Origin: Larkinella bovis
GTDB lineage: Bacteria; Bacteroidota; Bacteroidia; Cytophagales; Spirosomataceae
Assembly: GCF_042655385.1 (NCBI RefSeq)
Contig: NZ_JBHSMA010000009.1
Location: 1-64,000 of the forward strand
Length of the DNA stretch: 64,000 nucleotides
Reading direction: 5' to 3'
Shown here: positions 52,053 through 60,181 of the stretch, in pieces
How positions within the stretch are numbered: position 1 is the first letter of the stretch
How the letters are laid out: every line of letters starts with the position of its first letter
The notes under the pieces: generated by a model
The model's input: the letters and a program-made list of their open reading frames with translations, nothing else
Databases searched by the model: none
Told to the model about the DNA's origin: nothing
Program-made: the position numbers and the translations under genes

Positions 52053-52522
52053 CCGTCAGGCTTGTTAAGGCTTTCGTAAAGAAGACTTTAGCCGCTATAC
52101 CCCTTCGCTCTTTTTGGGTTTCACAATACGTTAAATAACGGTTTTTATCCATAATCAACCCCTTTTTCCGAAAACATAGATACCTTAAAATCAGCAACTT
52201 GAAGATCTTTTTCGCCAGCATCGGAATAAATTCCCACCCGCGAACGCCTTTGGTAAGGCAGGGTGGTAGCACAAGTTAGTTTCCGCGCTTTATATTTCGT
52301 GGCTTCTGGCTAAAATTTTAATCCCTACACCGGTCAATCGCATCGGCCACCCTCCAAATACCCTGTCGTTTGGCCACTTCGCCGACTTGATGGCGGCTTT
52401 GGGTGTCGTCCCAACTCCGCGTTACCGGCCGAGCCACAATGAAATCATCAAAAAATAGGTCGCCGAAAACCGGATCAGGGCTCCCAAAAACGGCCCTTCG
52501 CTCCGGTTGCCCATCGACGCTG
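52053..52522 (-). other. putative CRISPR leader and unassigned sequence
   Basis: By the array's orientation the leader should lie directly at 52053 and beyond on the minus strand. About 220 bp here contain A/T-rich patches and no recognisable gene; an 80-codon minus-strand frame at 52030-52272 overlaps a repeat and is probably chance. From 52318 to about 52520 a minus-strand frame encodes a protein-like stretch (DDTQSRHQVGEVAKRQGIW) without its own start; I do not recognise it. Confidence 0.4.
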
Positions 52523-53389
52523 TTAGGTTCGAAACGATCGACGGTACGCGTTAGGCGTCGTTCCCTGCATTTTTTTAAACGAACGGTTAAAATAAGAAAC
52601 ATTGCCATAGCCACTTTCATAGGCAACCTGGGTAACGGACAAATCGGATTGTTGCAACAACTGACAGGCAAATCCGACCCGAATTTCATTCAGGAATTCG
52701 GAAAATGTTCGCTGGGTCAGGGCTTTGAAAAACCGGCAAAACGAGTGAAGCTGCAAACCGGCAACAGCCGCAGCTTCTTCGAGCGTGATCGGTTGCCGGA
52801 AATGGTCCTGAAGAAAGTGCATCAGCCGCGATACCCGGCTTTGGGAAGTGCCAATATAGGAAATCAGCAACGATTCGGGGTTGAGCCACCGAACTTCCGA
52901 ACTGGTTTTCAGCACCTCCAGCACCTCCAGAAAAGAACTCATCAGGGGCAAATCCGACTGGCCGGGCATCGCCATCAGCAACTGCACCAACTGCTCCCGG
53001 GTTGACCCGGTCAGGCAAAGCCCCCGGGCCGACTGCCGGAAAAAATCAGCCAGTGACTGCGTATCCGTAAACGGTCGGAGGTGGTTCAGGACCACTTCCG
53101 GATTGATGTATAACGCCAGCGACCGGGCTTCTGTGGCCGTTTCCGGCTGAACCGCGTGACTATACCAGACGTGCGGAACGTTCGGGCCGATGAAGGTCAG
53201 ATCACCTGCGTCAAACTGCTCGATGGAACCCCCAATAATTCGGGTGCCCGAACCCGACACCACGTAAACCAACTGGCATTCCGGGTGAAAGTGAAAATCC
53301 GTTGAGAACCGGGATCGCACAATTTCCCGAAACACAAAGGGTTTTTGCGTAGTGGCGAAATCAGGAAGTAGGGCATAAATCGGCTTCAT
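52523..53389 (-). CDS. AraC-family transcriptional regulator of the fucose locus
   Basis: 288 residues from the ATG at 53389 (MKPIYALLPDFATTQ); the open frame continues upstream but the extension overlaps the promoter. The N-terminal cupin domain (about 25-100, FHFHPECQLVYVVSGSG, GPNVPHVWYS) would bind a sugar. The C-terminal AraC helix-turn-helix pair (ITLEEAAAVAGLQLHSFCRF, VAYESGYGNVSYFNRSFKKM) binds DNA. It is divergent from the fuconate dehydratase gene, the common arrangement for a local regulator. L-fucose or an intermediate is the likely effector; this is inferred from position. Confidence 0.9.
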   Translation of the reverse strand: MKPIYALLPDFATTQKPFVFREIVRSRFSTDFHFHPECQLVYVVSGSGTRIIGGSIEQFDAGDLTFIGPNVPHVWYSHAVQPETATEARSLALYINPEVVLNHLRPFTDTQSLADFFRQSARGLCLTGSTREQLVQLLMAMPGQSDLPLMSSFLEVLEVLKTSSEVRWLNPESLLISYIGTSQSRVSRLMHFLQDHFRQPITLEEAAAVAGLQLHSFCRFFKALTQRTFSEFLNEIRVGFACQLLQQSDLSVTQVAYESGYGNVSYFNRSFKKMQGTTPNAYRRSFRT

Positions 53390-53414
53390 GGCGGCAAACC
53401 GGGTTCGTGAAATG

Positions 53415-53443
53415 CAAATATAGTACTGAAAATTATCAACCAA
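53415..53443 (-). promoter_or_regulatory. promoter of the AraC-family regulator
   Basis: The minus strand carries TATATTTG (complement 53415-53422), a perfect TAnnTTTG box, with TTG (complement 53441-53443) 18 bp upstream. The ATG at 53389 follows about 25 bp later. Confidence 0.55.
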
Positions 53444-53471
53444 TAACTGGTTCAAGCCCCCTTATCTCCCC

Positions 53472-53479
53472 TATTTTTG
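53472..53479 (+). promoter_or_regulatory. -7 box for the fucose catabolic operon
   Basis: TATTTTTG matches TAnnTTTG. The -33 position holds TTC rather than TTG, compatible with an activator-dependent promoter. The predicted start would be about 90 bp before the dehydratase ATG. Confidence 0.45.
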
Positions 53480-53483
53480 CACT

Positions 53484-53511
53484 ATTCAATTTTCAATTGA
53501 AACGATTCAAT
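53484..53511. promoter_or_regulatory. candidate AraC-type operator
   Basis: ATTCAAT occurs at 53484-53490 and again at 53505-53511, an offset of 21 bp. Between them lies the perfect palindrome TTTCAATTGAAA (53491-53502). The arrangement sits between the divergent regulator and dehydratase promoters and fits a dimeric AraC-family protein. Confidence 0.45.
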
Positions 53512-53575
53512 GGATCATGACCTTTAGAGGCTCCAATTGATCTGTACAATATTAGCAATTATCTTTTCTGCTTCA

Positions 53576-54802
53576 ATGCACATTCGCTCCATCCAGATTC
53601 AGGACCGTCGATTCGACCTTGCCGAAGGCGCCGGTTCGGATGCCACGCACACAATGCCCCAGTATGCCTATGCGGTTTGTATCCTCAAAACCGATACCAA
53701 CGTGGAAGGAACCGGTCTGGCTTTCACCCTGGGGGCCGGCACCGATCTGGTCTGCCAGGCCATCCAATACCTTTCAGAACCGCTGATGGGCCAGGAAATT
53801 GAAGCGTTGATGGCCGGCTTTGGCCGGACATATCGCTCCATCGTCGATTCGCCATCGTTTCGCTGGCTAGGGCCCCACAAAGGCGTTGTGCATCTGGCAC
53901 TGGCGGCTATTACCAACGCCTGTTACGATCTCTGGGCCAAGTCCCGGCACGTACCACTCTGGAAGCTTTTACTCGACCTGACGCCCGAAGCAGTGGTGAA
54001 CACCCTGGATCTGAGTTATCTCGAAGAAGAACTCACCCGCCAGCAGGCGCTTGATTTGCTGGCAACAGAAAAAATGAATAGCCCGAAACGGGCCAATATT
54101 CTCAAAACCGGTTACAAAGGCTACGATACCTCCGTAGGCTGGTTCAATTTTTCGGACGAGCGCATCGTGGCCAACACCCGCAAAGCCGTCGATGCGGGTT
54201 TTACGGCGCTGAAGCTCAAAGTAGGCTCCGACGATCCAGAACGCGATCTCCGCCGGGCGTCCCTGATCCGGGAAACCGCCGGCGATGCGGCCACCCTTAT
54301 GCTCGACGCCAATCAGCGCTGGAACGTTCCGGAAGCCCTGGATATTTGCCGGAAACTGGGCAGCATTCGCCCCTACTGGATCGAGGAACCCACGCATCCC
54401 GACGATGTGCTGGGACACCGGGCCATTGCCGAGGCCATCGCGCCATTCAAGGTGGCAACCGGCGAACACATTCCCAATAAAGTCATCTTCAAGAATTTCT
54501 TTCAGGCCGGGGCCATGGCCTTTTGCCAGGTCGATGCGGTGCGGGTAGGCGGCATTTCTGAGTTCCTGACCATCAGCCTGCTGGCGAAAAAATACGATAT
54601 TCCGGTAGTGCCGCACGTGGGTGACATGGGACAGATTCACCAGCATTTAGTTCTTTATAACCATATTGCAATGGGACACGAAAACCTGTTTCTGGAACAT
54701 ATTCCGCATTTACAGGCGTATTTTGTGAATCCGGTTCAAATCCGGGACGGCTACTACCAGGTGCCGACCGAAGCCGGTAGCAGCAGCGACCTGAAACCCT
54801 AA
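53576..54802 (+). CDS. L-fuconate dehydratase
   Basis: Enolase-superfamily enzyme converting L-fuconate to 2-keto-3-deoxy-L-fuconate in the cytoplasm. 408 residues from the ATG at 53576 (MHIRSIQIQDRRFDLAEGAG), chosen over an open extension to 53537. Active-site landmarks are the ALKLKVG Lys pair (213/215), LMLDANQRW, WIEEPTHPDD, VATGEHIPN, QVDAVRVGG and VVPHVGDMGQIHQHL with the catalytic His. The whole protein strongly resembles characterised fuconate dehydratases (GSDATHTMPQYAYAV near the N-terminus). First gene of a plus-strand run with dehydrogenase, mutarotase, permease and fucosidase. Confidence 0.92.
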   Translation: MHIRSIQIQDRRFDLAEGAGSDATHTMPQYAYAVCILKTDTNVEGTGLAFTLGAGTDLVCQAIQYLSEPLMGQEIEALMAGFGRTYRSIVDSPSFRWLGPHKGVVHLALAAITNACYDLWAKSRHVPLWKLLLDLTPEAVVNTLDLSYLEEELTRQQALDLLATEKMNSPKRANILKTGYKGYDTSVGWFNFSDERIVANTRKAVDAGFTALKLKVGSDDPERDLRRASLIRETAGDAATLMLDANQRWNVPEALDICRKLGSIRPYWIEEPTHPDDVLGHRAIAEAIAPFKVATGEHIPNKVIFKNFFQAGAMAFCQVDAVRVGGISEFLTISLLAKKYDIPVVPHVGDMGQIHQHLVLYNHIAMGHENLFLEHIPHLQAYFVNPVQIRDGYYQVPTEAGSSSDLKP

Positions 54803-54814
54803 CCTAAAACCGGC

Positions 54815-55579
54815 ATGACATCCCTGACCGACAAAATCATTTTTCTGACCGGTGGTGCTTCCGGTATTGGGGAAGCCTGCGCCGACGCCTATGTTCGGGC
54901 CGGAGCGAAGTTGTTCGTCATGGATCGGAACGAAACCGCCCTTCAAACCCTGCTCAACCGGCTCGGTAACGACCACGACGGATTCGCCGGCGATGTACAG
55001 CGGGCTACCGACGTACAGCGCGCCATTGACCACGCGTTACAACGCTTTGGCCGACTGGACGTGATTCACAACAACGCGGGGATCGCCAGTCCGTCGAAAC
55101 CGCTCGACCAAACGACGGAAGAGGAATGGGATGCGCTCTTTTCGGTTAATTTAAAAAGCGTCTATCTGACCACCCGGTTTGGGCTCGACGCCCTGAAAGC
55201 CACGCGGGGCTGCATCCTGAATACCAGCAGTATGGTGGGCGAGATCGGCCAGGAAAACCACGCGGCTTACGTGGCGACCAAAGGCGGGATGAACGCCCTG
55301 ACGAAGGCAATGGCCCTGGATTATGCCCCGTTTGGTATTCGTGTTAACGCTATTTGCCCCGCGGGCGTCTGGACGCCCATGTTGCGGGTCTGGGCCACGC
55401 AACAACCCGATCCGGCATCCATTGAAACGTACCTGAACCACATTCACGCCCTCGGCTATTGTCCCGAAGGCGACGTCATTGCCGATGCCGCCGTTTTTCT
55501 GGTATCCGATGCCGCCCGCTTCATCACCGGCTGTCTCCTACCCGTCGGTGGAGGAGCCGAACTCGGTTACCGACGCTAA
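54815..55579 (+). CDS. SDR-family L-fucose dehydrogenase (HSD17B14-like)
   Basis: 254-residue short-chain dehydrogenase. Cofactor motif FLTGGASGIGEACAD, NNAG motif in IHNNAGIAS, and active-site Ser/Tyr/Lys in NTSSMVGEIG and YVATKGGMNA. The segment CPAGVWTPMLRVW and the C-terminus LPVGGGAELGYRR resemble those of mammalian HSD17B14, which is an L-fucose dehydrogenase. It would oxidise L-fucose to L-fuconolactone. The alternative, 2-keto-3-deoxy-L-fuconate dehydrogenase (another SDR of this pathway), cannot be excluded. It starts 12 bp after the dehydratase. Confidence 0.85.
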   Translation: MTSLTDKIIFLTGGASGIGEACADAYVRAGAKLFVMDRNETALQTLLNRLGNDHDGFAGDVQRATDVQRAIDHALQRFGRLDVIHNNAGIASPSKPLDQTTEEEWDALFSVNLKSVYLTTRFGLDALKATRGCILNTSSMVGEIGQENHAAYVATKGGMNALTKAMALDYAPFGIRVNAICPAGVWTPMLRVWATQQPDPASIETYLNHIHALGYCPEGDVIADAAVFLVSDAARFITGCLLPVGGGAELGYRR

Positions 55580-55633
55580 AAGAAACCACCGAACTTTACG
55601 AAATCGCTCCATCACAAATTCACTCCATCAAAA

Positions 55634-55972
55634 ATGCGTACCTGCCTGGCCCTCGACCTGAAAGACAATCCGGAAGGCATTGCCCGCTACGAATTCTTCC
55701 ACCAGCCGGAACATATCTGGCCGGAAATTCCGGCGGGAATCCGGGCGGGGGGCATTACAGATATGCAGATTTACCGCATCGGTACCCGGTTATTTATGAT
55801 TGTCGAAACCGCCGAAGGGGTTGATCTAAACGATGCGTTTAATGAAATCAGTAAACTTCCCCGGCAAGCGGAATGGGCGGCTTTGATGGACGGTTTTCAG
55901 CAGCGACTGGCCGAAGCACAGCCGGGCGAACACTGGGCGAAAATGAAACCGGTTTTTAGCTTAACGACCTAA
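55634..55972 (+). CDS. L-rhamnose/L-fucose mutarotase (RhaM family)
   Basis: 112 residues, the normal length for the RhaM family of pyranose anomer interconverters. It has the ferredoxin-like fold with the family pattern CLALDLKDNPEGIARYEFFH near the start, GITDMQIYRIGTRLFMIVE in the middle and WAALMDGFQQRL near the end. In this locus it probably interconverts the anomers of L-fucose released by the fucosidase so that the dehydrogenase sees the right form. Its stop lies 3 bp before the permease start. Confidence 0.88.
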   Translation: MRTCLALDLKDNPEGIARYEFFHQPEHIWPEIPAGIRAGGITDMQIYRIGTRLFMIVETAEGVDLNDAFNEISKLPRQAEWAALMDGFQQRLAEAQPGEHWAKMKPVFSLTT

Positions 55973-55975
55973 CGT

Positions 55976-57241
55976 ATGAAAACGCCATCGCCCAAACACG
56001 TTGTCGTCCCTTTACTGGTGGTAATGAGTCTGATGTTTTGCTGGAATCTAAGCCGTAACATCAACGATGTGTTGATTCCGCACCTCAAACGGGCCTGTCA
56101 ACTCACCGACTTCCAGTCGTCGCTGGTACAATCGGCCTTTTTCGGAGGGTATTTTCTGCTGGCCCTCCCCGTCGGGCAGTTCATCCGGCGGTATGGGTAC
56201 CGGGCGGGCATGATGACGGGCTTGCTGACGGCGGCCACCGGCGCGATGCTGTTTTTTCCGGCCGCCGAAACCCGGTTTTATCCCCTGTTTCTGACGGCCT
56301 TGTTCATTATGGCGGCCGGTTTTACGTTTCTGGAAGTGACCGCAACCCCCTACATCACGAAACTCGGCGATCCGGCGGGGGCCTCGAGCCGGTTGAGCCT
56401 GGCGGCTGCCGTGGGTTCCATCGGAGCGACACTGGGGCCATTTATCGGCGCGCAGTTTCTGCTTCAGGCAACGGATGTTCCCGCGTCAGTGGTCCAGCAG
56501 TTTAGTCCGGCCGAATTGACAACGTACCTGGATTCCGAAGCGCACCTGGTGAAACTACCGTACCTCAGTCTGGCCCTGGCATTTGCGGTGTTGGGGGGGC
56601 TGCTGTTTTTCATCAGGCTGCCGACCATCGCGGACGAAGGGGAACGCTCGCTCCGGCTCTGGTCTATTTTCCGGTTTCGCCATACGGTTCTGGGTGCCCT
56701 GGGTGTGTTTTGTTACCTCGGGGCCGAAGTCGGCATTGTTAGTTTTCTGATTCGGTACGCCCAATCGCTGCACTTGCCGGATTTGAGCGAACAGAAAGCG
56801 GCTTTGTTCATTACCCTGTACATGGCGTTGGTGCTGGCCGGACGGCTGGCGGGGGCTTATTTTCTTCGGCGTATTCATCCGTCGCTGGTGCTGACGATAG
56901 GTGCCATCGGTGCCTTTTTGCTGGTCTTGACGTCGATCATGACCTCGGGATACGCATCGATCTATACGCTGTCCATCGTCGGTTTGTGTACCTCGGTCAT
57001 GTACCCGATTCTGTTTACCCTGAGTACCAAAGATCTGGGAGCCTATACCAAAACCGGGTCGTCGCTGATCATCATGAGTATTGTGGGCGGGGCCATCATT
57101 CCCCCGCTGATGGGCTGGATTTCCGACCATTTTAGCATCAAATTGGCCTTTATCGTACCGATTGCCTGTTACGCTTACGTGCTGTTCTACGCCCGTAAAG
57201 GTTATATCAGCCATCCGAAGTTGACAGTTGCTCAAGCCTAA
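55976..57241 (+). CDS. fucP: L-fucose:H+ symporter
   Basis: 421-residue MFS permease of the FHS (FucP) family with 12 membrane helices. Family features are NLSRNINDVLIPHLKRACQL in helix 1 to loop 1 and SAFFGGYFLLALPVGQFIRR in helix 2. Helix 4 has FLEVTATPYITKLGDP, with the conserved Glu, followed by SSRLSLAAAVGSIGATLGPF. It imports L-fucose across the inner membrane. Placed between mutarotase and fucosidase with spacers of 3 and 10 bp, so clearly one operon. Confidence 0.9.
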   Translation: MKTPSPKHVVVPLLVVMSLMFCWNLSRNINDVLIPHLKRACQLTDFQSSLVQSAFFGGYFLLALPVGQFIRRYGYRAGMMTGLLTAATGAMLFFPAAETRFYPLFLTALFIMAAGFTFLEVTATPYITKLGDPAGASSRLSLAAAVGSIGATLGPFIGAQFLLQATDVPASVVQQFSPAELTTYLDSEAHLVKLPYLSLALAFAVLGGLLFFIRLPTIADEGERSLRLWSIFRFRHTVLGALGVFCYLGAEVGIVSFLIRYAQSLHLPDLSEQKAALFITLYMALVLAGRLAGAYFLRRIHPSLVLTIGAIGAFLLVLTSIMTSGYASIYTLSIVGLCTSVMYPILFTLSTKDLGAYTKTGSSLIIMSIVGGAIIPPLMGWISDHFSIKLAFIVPIACYAYVLFYARKGYISHPKLTVAQA

Positions 57242-57251
57242 CCCCTTACCA

Positions 57252-59024
57252 ATGAACGCAAAACCGCTCCTTCTCGCCCTGTTTTTCCTGCTGCTTGTCA
57301 TTTCGGCAAGAGCCCAGAAAGCACTGCCTCAGTCCCAGCGACTCCACTGGTGGCAACACGACCGCTTCGGGATGTTTATTCACTGGGGACCGGCCACACT
57401 GACGGGCCAGGAAATTAGCTGGTCGCGGGAGGAATACGGCAAAAGCCGCTACGATTCGCTGCACCTGCGGTTTAATCCGACCCAATTCAATCCCAAAGAA
57501 TGGGTACGGCAGGCCAAAGCGGGCGGCCTGAAATACGTGGTGCTGACGGCCAAGCACCACGACGGGTTCTGTTTGTGGAACACCCAAACCACGAGCTACA
57601 ACATCATGTCGTCGCCGTTTGGCCGCGACGTTTGCAAGGAACTGGCGGATGCCGTTCATGAAGCAGGCCTCCAGCTGGGTTGGTATTTTTCGCCCGGCGA
57701 CTGGAAAGATCCCGACTGCCGGAATCCCGATGCCGAAAAGAACCGGGCGTTCGAAAACCGGATGCTGCAACAACTCACGGAGCTACTGACCAACTACGGA
57801 AAAATCAGCCTGTTATGGATTGACTACGACGCTTATCCCTGCCCCACGCATCCAAAAAATGTCTATGAGCTGGCGCATCGGCTGCAACCCGGCATCATTC
57901 TCAATAACCGGCTCGAAGCCTTCAATCCCGATGAATCGCACAGCCAGCCGGGCCGTTACGGCGATTATGTTACGCCCGAAGGCTTTGTGGCCGGTTATGG
58001 CAATGTGCCCTGGGAAACCTGTACGAATATGGGGCACCAGTGGGCGTGGCGGTTTAACGATACCCCCCGCCCTCTGAAAGAAGTCGTGCATACGCTGCTG
58101 CGGTGTGTGGGCGGCAACGGCAACTTGTTGCTCAACGTCGGACCGGACAGCCTGGGGCAGATTCCTCCGTTGTTTACGAGCCGGTTACAGGAAGTCGGCG
58201 AGTGGATCCGGCCGCGGGCCGAAGCGATTTACGGAACCCAGGGCGGACCGTATACCCCGACCCCGGACTATGTCTGTACGCAGCGGGGAAATCGGGTTTT
58301 CCTGCACTGGCTAGCGGGCCCGACCCGTGAACTGAGGTTACCGGCGCTGCCCGCAACGATCAAAAAAGCGAAACTGCTCAACGGTCCCCCCGTTCCCTTT
58401 TCGCAAGCCAACGATCAGCTTCGGCTGGTGGTGCCGGCTTCAGCGCACGATTCGATTGCCACCATTGTGGAATTGACACTCGACCGGCCAGCTTCCCAAC
58501 TGGCACCGATCCTGCCCTTTTCCCAAACCGGGTCGCTGGCATATGGCCAAAAACCGGCCGCTTCCAGCGCCGTCGGGGAGTTTCTGCACGGTGCCGGTGC
58601 GGCCTTCGACGACAACAAGGCAACCTACTGGAAGCTGGGTCGGCGCCCCGATGCAAATTTTGATGCGAGTTACGGCAAATCGCTCTATTTCCGATCCAAA
58701 GAAGTTCTCGCGATGTTCGAAGATACCGGCTGGCTGGAAATTGATCTGGGAAAACCCCAACTGGTCGGCCAAATCGTGATCCATGAATTTCAGCGCAAAA
58801 ACAGACCCGGGCTCCACGCCCAAATCGACCGGTTTTCCGTTCAATACCAGAAAGGCAGCAAGTGGCTGCCCATCGCCACGGGTCAGCAGATTGGGGATGA
58901 ATGGCGAAAGGAGATTGCACCCGTGACGGCGCAGCGGTTTCGGCTGGTCATTCTGGAATCCAAGGGCGGCATTGGCGTCAGTGAATTTCAATTATTCCCA
59001 CCCAAAAACCAGACAGCAAACTAA
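57252..59024 (+). CDS. alpha-L-fucosidase, GH29, with C-terminal discoidin-like domain
   Basis: 590 residues from the ATG at 57252 (MNAKPLLLALFFLLLVISAR), with a signal peptide ending at AQ. The GH29 TIM-barrel spans about 25-370: DRFGMFIHWGPATLTGQEIS, VLTAKHHDGFCLW, LGWYFSPGDWKDP, the nucleophile Asp in LLWIDYDAYP, and NGNLLLNVGPD. A linker and an F5/8 type C (discoidin) carbohydrate-binding-like domain follow (about 445-590, GWLEIDLGKPQLVGQIVIHE). It releases terminal L-fucose from glycans in the periplasm or outside the cell, feeding FucP. Linkage preference cannot be read from sequence. Confidence 0.93.
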   Translation: MNAKPLLLALFFLLLVISARAQKALPQSQRLHWWQHDRFGMFIHWGPATLTGQEISWSREEYGKSRYDSLHLRFNPTQFNPKEWVRQAKAGGLKYVVLTAKHHDGFCLWNTQTTSYNIMSSPFGRDVCKELADAVHEAGLQLGWYFSPGDWKDPDCRNPDAEKNRAFENRMLQQLTELLTNYGKISLLWIDYDAYPCPTHPKNVYELAHRLQPGIILNNRLEAFNPDESHSQPGRYGDYVTPEGFVAGYGNVPWETCTNMGHQWAWRFNDTPRPLKEVVHTLLRCVGGNGNLLLNVGPDSLGQIPPLFTSRLQEVGEWIRPRAEAIYGTQGGPYTPTPDYVCTQRGNRVFLHWLAGPTRELRLPALPATIKKAKLLNGPPVPFSQANDQLRLVVPASAHDSIATIVELTLDRPASQLAPILPFSQTGSLAYGQKPAASSAVGEFLHGAGAAFDDNKATYWKLGRRPDANFDASYGKSLYFRSKEVLAMFEDTGWLEIDLGKPQLVGQIVIHEFQRKNRPGLHAQIDRFSVQYQKGSKWLPIATGQQIGDEWRKEIAPVTAQRFRLVILESKGGIGVSEFQLFPPKNQTAN

Positions 59025-59040
59025 ACCTATCTGCCTAAAC

Positions 59041-59053
59041 GTATATACCAGAT
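59041..59053 (+). promoter_or_regulatory. shared word upstream of the sigma gene
   Basis: GTATATACCAGAT here and GTATATACCTGAT at 60080-60092 upstream of the FecR gene differ at one base. They may mark ECF-dependent or autoregulated promoters of this sigma/FecR cassette. Confidence 0.3.
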
Positions 59054-59132
59054 CGTCACAAAAAAATCATTCCTACGCTCAGAAAAAAGTCGGTTATTTT
59101 TCTATACAAAGCAAATAGGTTAAGTATGTTAG

Positions 59133-59140
59133 TATATTTG
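59133..59140 (+). promoter_or_regulatory. TAnnTTTG box upstream of the sigma gene
   Basis: TATATTTG is a perfect -7 consensus in the 303-bp gap between the fucosidase and the sigma gene. No convincing -33 TTG is present at the usual distance. It would leave an untranslated leader of about 180 nt before 59328. Nothing else recognisable lies in the gap apart from the GTATATACC word. Confidence 0.4.
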
Positions 59141-59327
59141 CGTACTTGATGAACAGGGTCAGCGAATCCGGGAAGCGCTTTTATGGAACGGATGGCGAAA
59201 CGATGCGTGGCCGTGTTCGATTGTATAAATAAAACCCAAGTAATTATCCGATCTATTACATATTATTTTTTAAATTGATCCGAAACCCGCTAACCAGAGC
59301 GCAAATTCCAGCCTAAGACCATCTCTT

Positions 59328-59972
59328 ATGGAGCTAAAAGTCAATCGGATACAGCAGGGAGCAGTTCCATATAAAGACCTGCCGGAGTACGACGTCTGGG
59401 CGCAATTCAGAAGTGGTAATGCGCAGGCATTCGGATTTATTTATTCGACGTATTTCCCGATTCTCTACAATTACGGTCGTCAGTTTACCAGCGATAGCGA
59501 TCTGGTAAAAGACACCATTCAGGACCTTTTTATTTACCTCCAGGAAAAGAAAGCCGGTTTAGCGGAGGTTTCATCCATCAAATTTTATCTGTATAAGGCG
59601 TATAAAAACCGCATCGTCCGACAGTTGACCCAAAACCGCCTGAGTCCGGAAAAACTGGATTATGATGACGGTCGCGGTTTTGAAATTGCGTTCTCCGAAG
59701 AATCCGGCGGCATTGGCGAAATGTTCGATGACGAATTGCGGCAAAAAATGGAACGTGCCTTTGCGCAGCTTACCAAACGGCAGAAAGAAATCATTATTTA
59801 TTACTTCTACGAAGGGTTTTCGTACGCGGAAATAACCGCCTTGATGGGCTTTGCTAAAATTGATTACGCCCGTATTTTAATGAGCAGAACGATTCTGAAA
59901 CTTCGAAAAGAATTAGGCGAATCCCGGTTTGTTCTCAATATGCTGGTTCTGGCCTTGCTGATTGGAAAATAA
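59328..59972 (+). CDS. ECF sigma factor with hydrophobic C-terminal tail
   Basis: 214 residues. Region 2 is visible as QFTSDSDLVKDTIQDLFIYL and region 4 as LTKRQKEIIIYYFYEGFSYA with EITALMGFAKIDYARILM. The C-terminus is hydrophobic (FVLNMLVLALLIGK), as in the other two sigma factors of the window. It precedes a FecR gene by about 210 bp and an STN-type SusC, so this is a complete cell-surface signalling cassette. Confidence 0.9.
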   Translation: MELKVNRIQQGAVPYKDLPEYDVWAQFRSGNAQAFGFIYSTYFPILYNYGRQFTSDSDLVKDTIQDLFIYLQEKKAGLAEVSSIKFYLYKAYKNRIVRQLTQNRLSPEKLDYDDGRGFEIAFSEESGGIGEMFDDELRQKMERAFAQLTKRQKEIIIYYFYEGFSYAEITALMGFAKIDYARILMSRTILKLRKELGESRFVLNMLVLALLIGK

Positions 59973-60079
59973 TCTGTTTTTATCGGTATCGCTCCGAACG
60001 CTTTCCTGGGAAATTACAGGTGCTTTCCGGCTATCCATATCCGTTCAAAAAAAATAATTAAAAAAAAGTTAACGCTACT

Positions 60080-60092
60080 GTATATACCTGAT
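60080..60092 (+). promoter_or_regulatory. shared word upstream of the FecR gene
   Basis: GTATATACCTGAT, matching 12 of 13 bases of the word at 59041-59053 upstream of the cognate sigma gene, 89 bp before the FecR start. Confidence 0.3.
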
Positions 60093-60181
60093 GCCATTCA
60101 GCCTCTTATGAATTAGACGGTCCTTTCAATCCTGATCCAGGCGGGTAAGAATGACCGAGAATCAACCCTTACAGAGCAGGC

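Noticed and set aside
52030..52272. 80-codon minus-strand frame next to the CRISPR array
   Set aside because: It overlaps the last repeat and the presumed leader, and I recognise no Cas or other domain in it.
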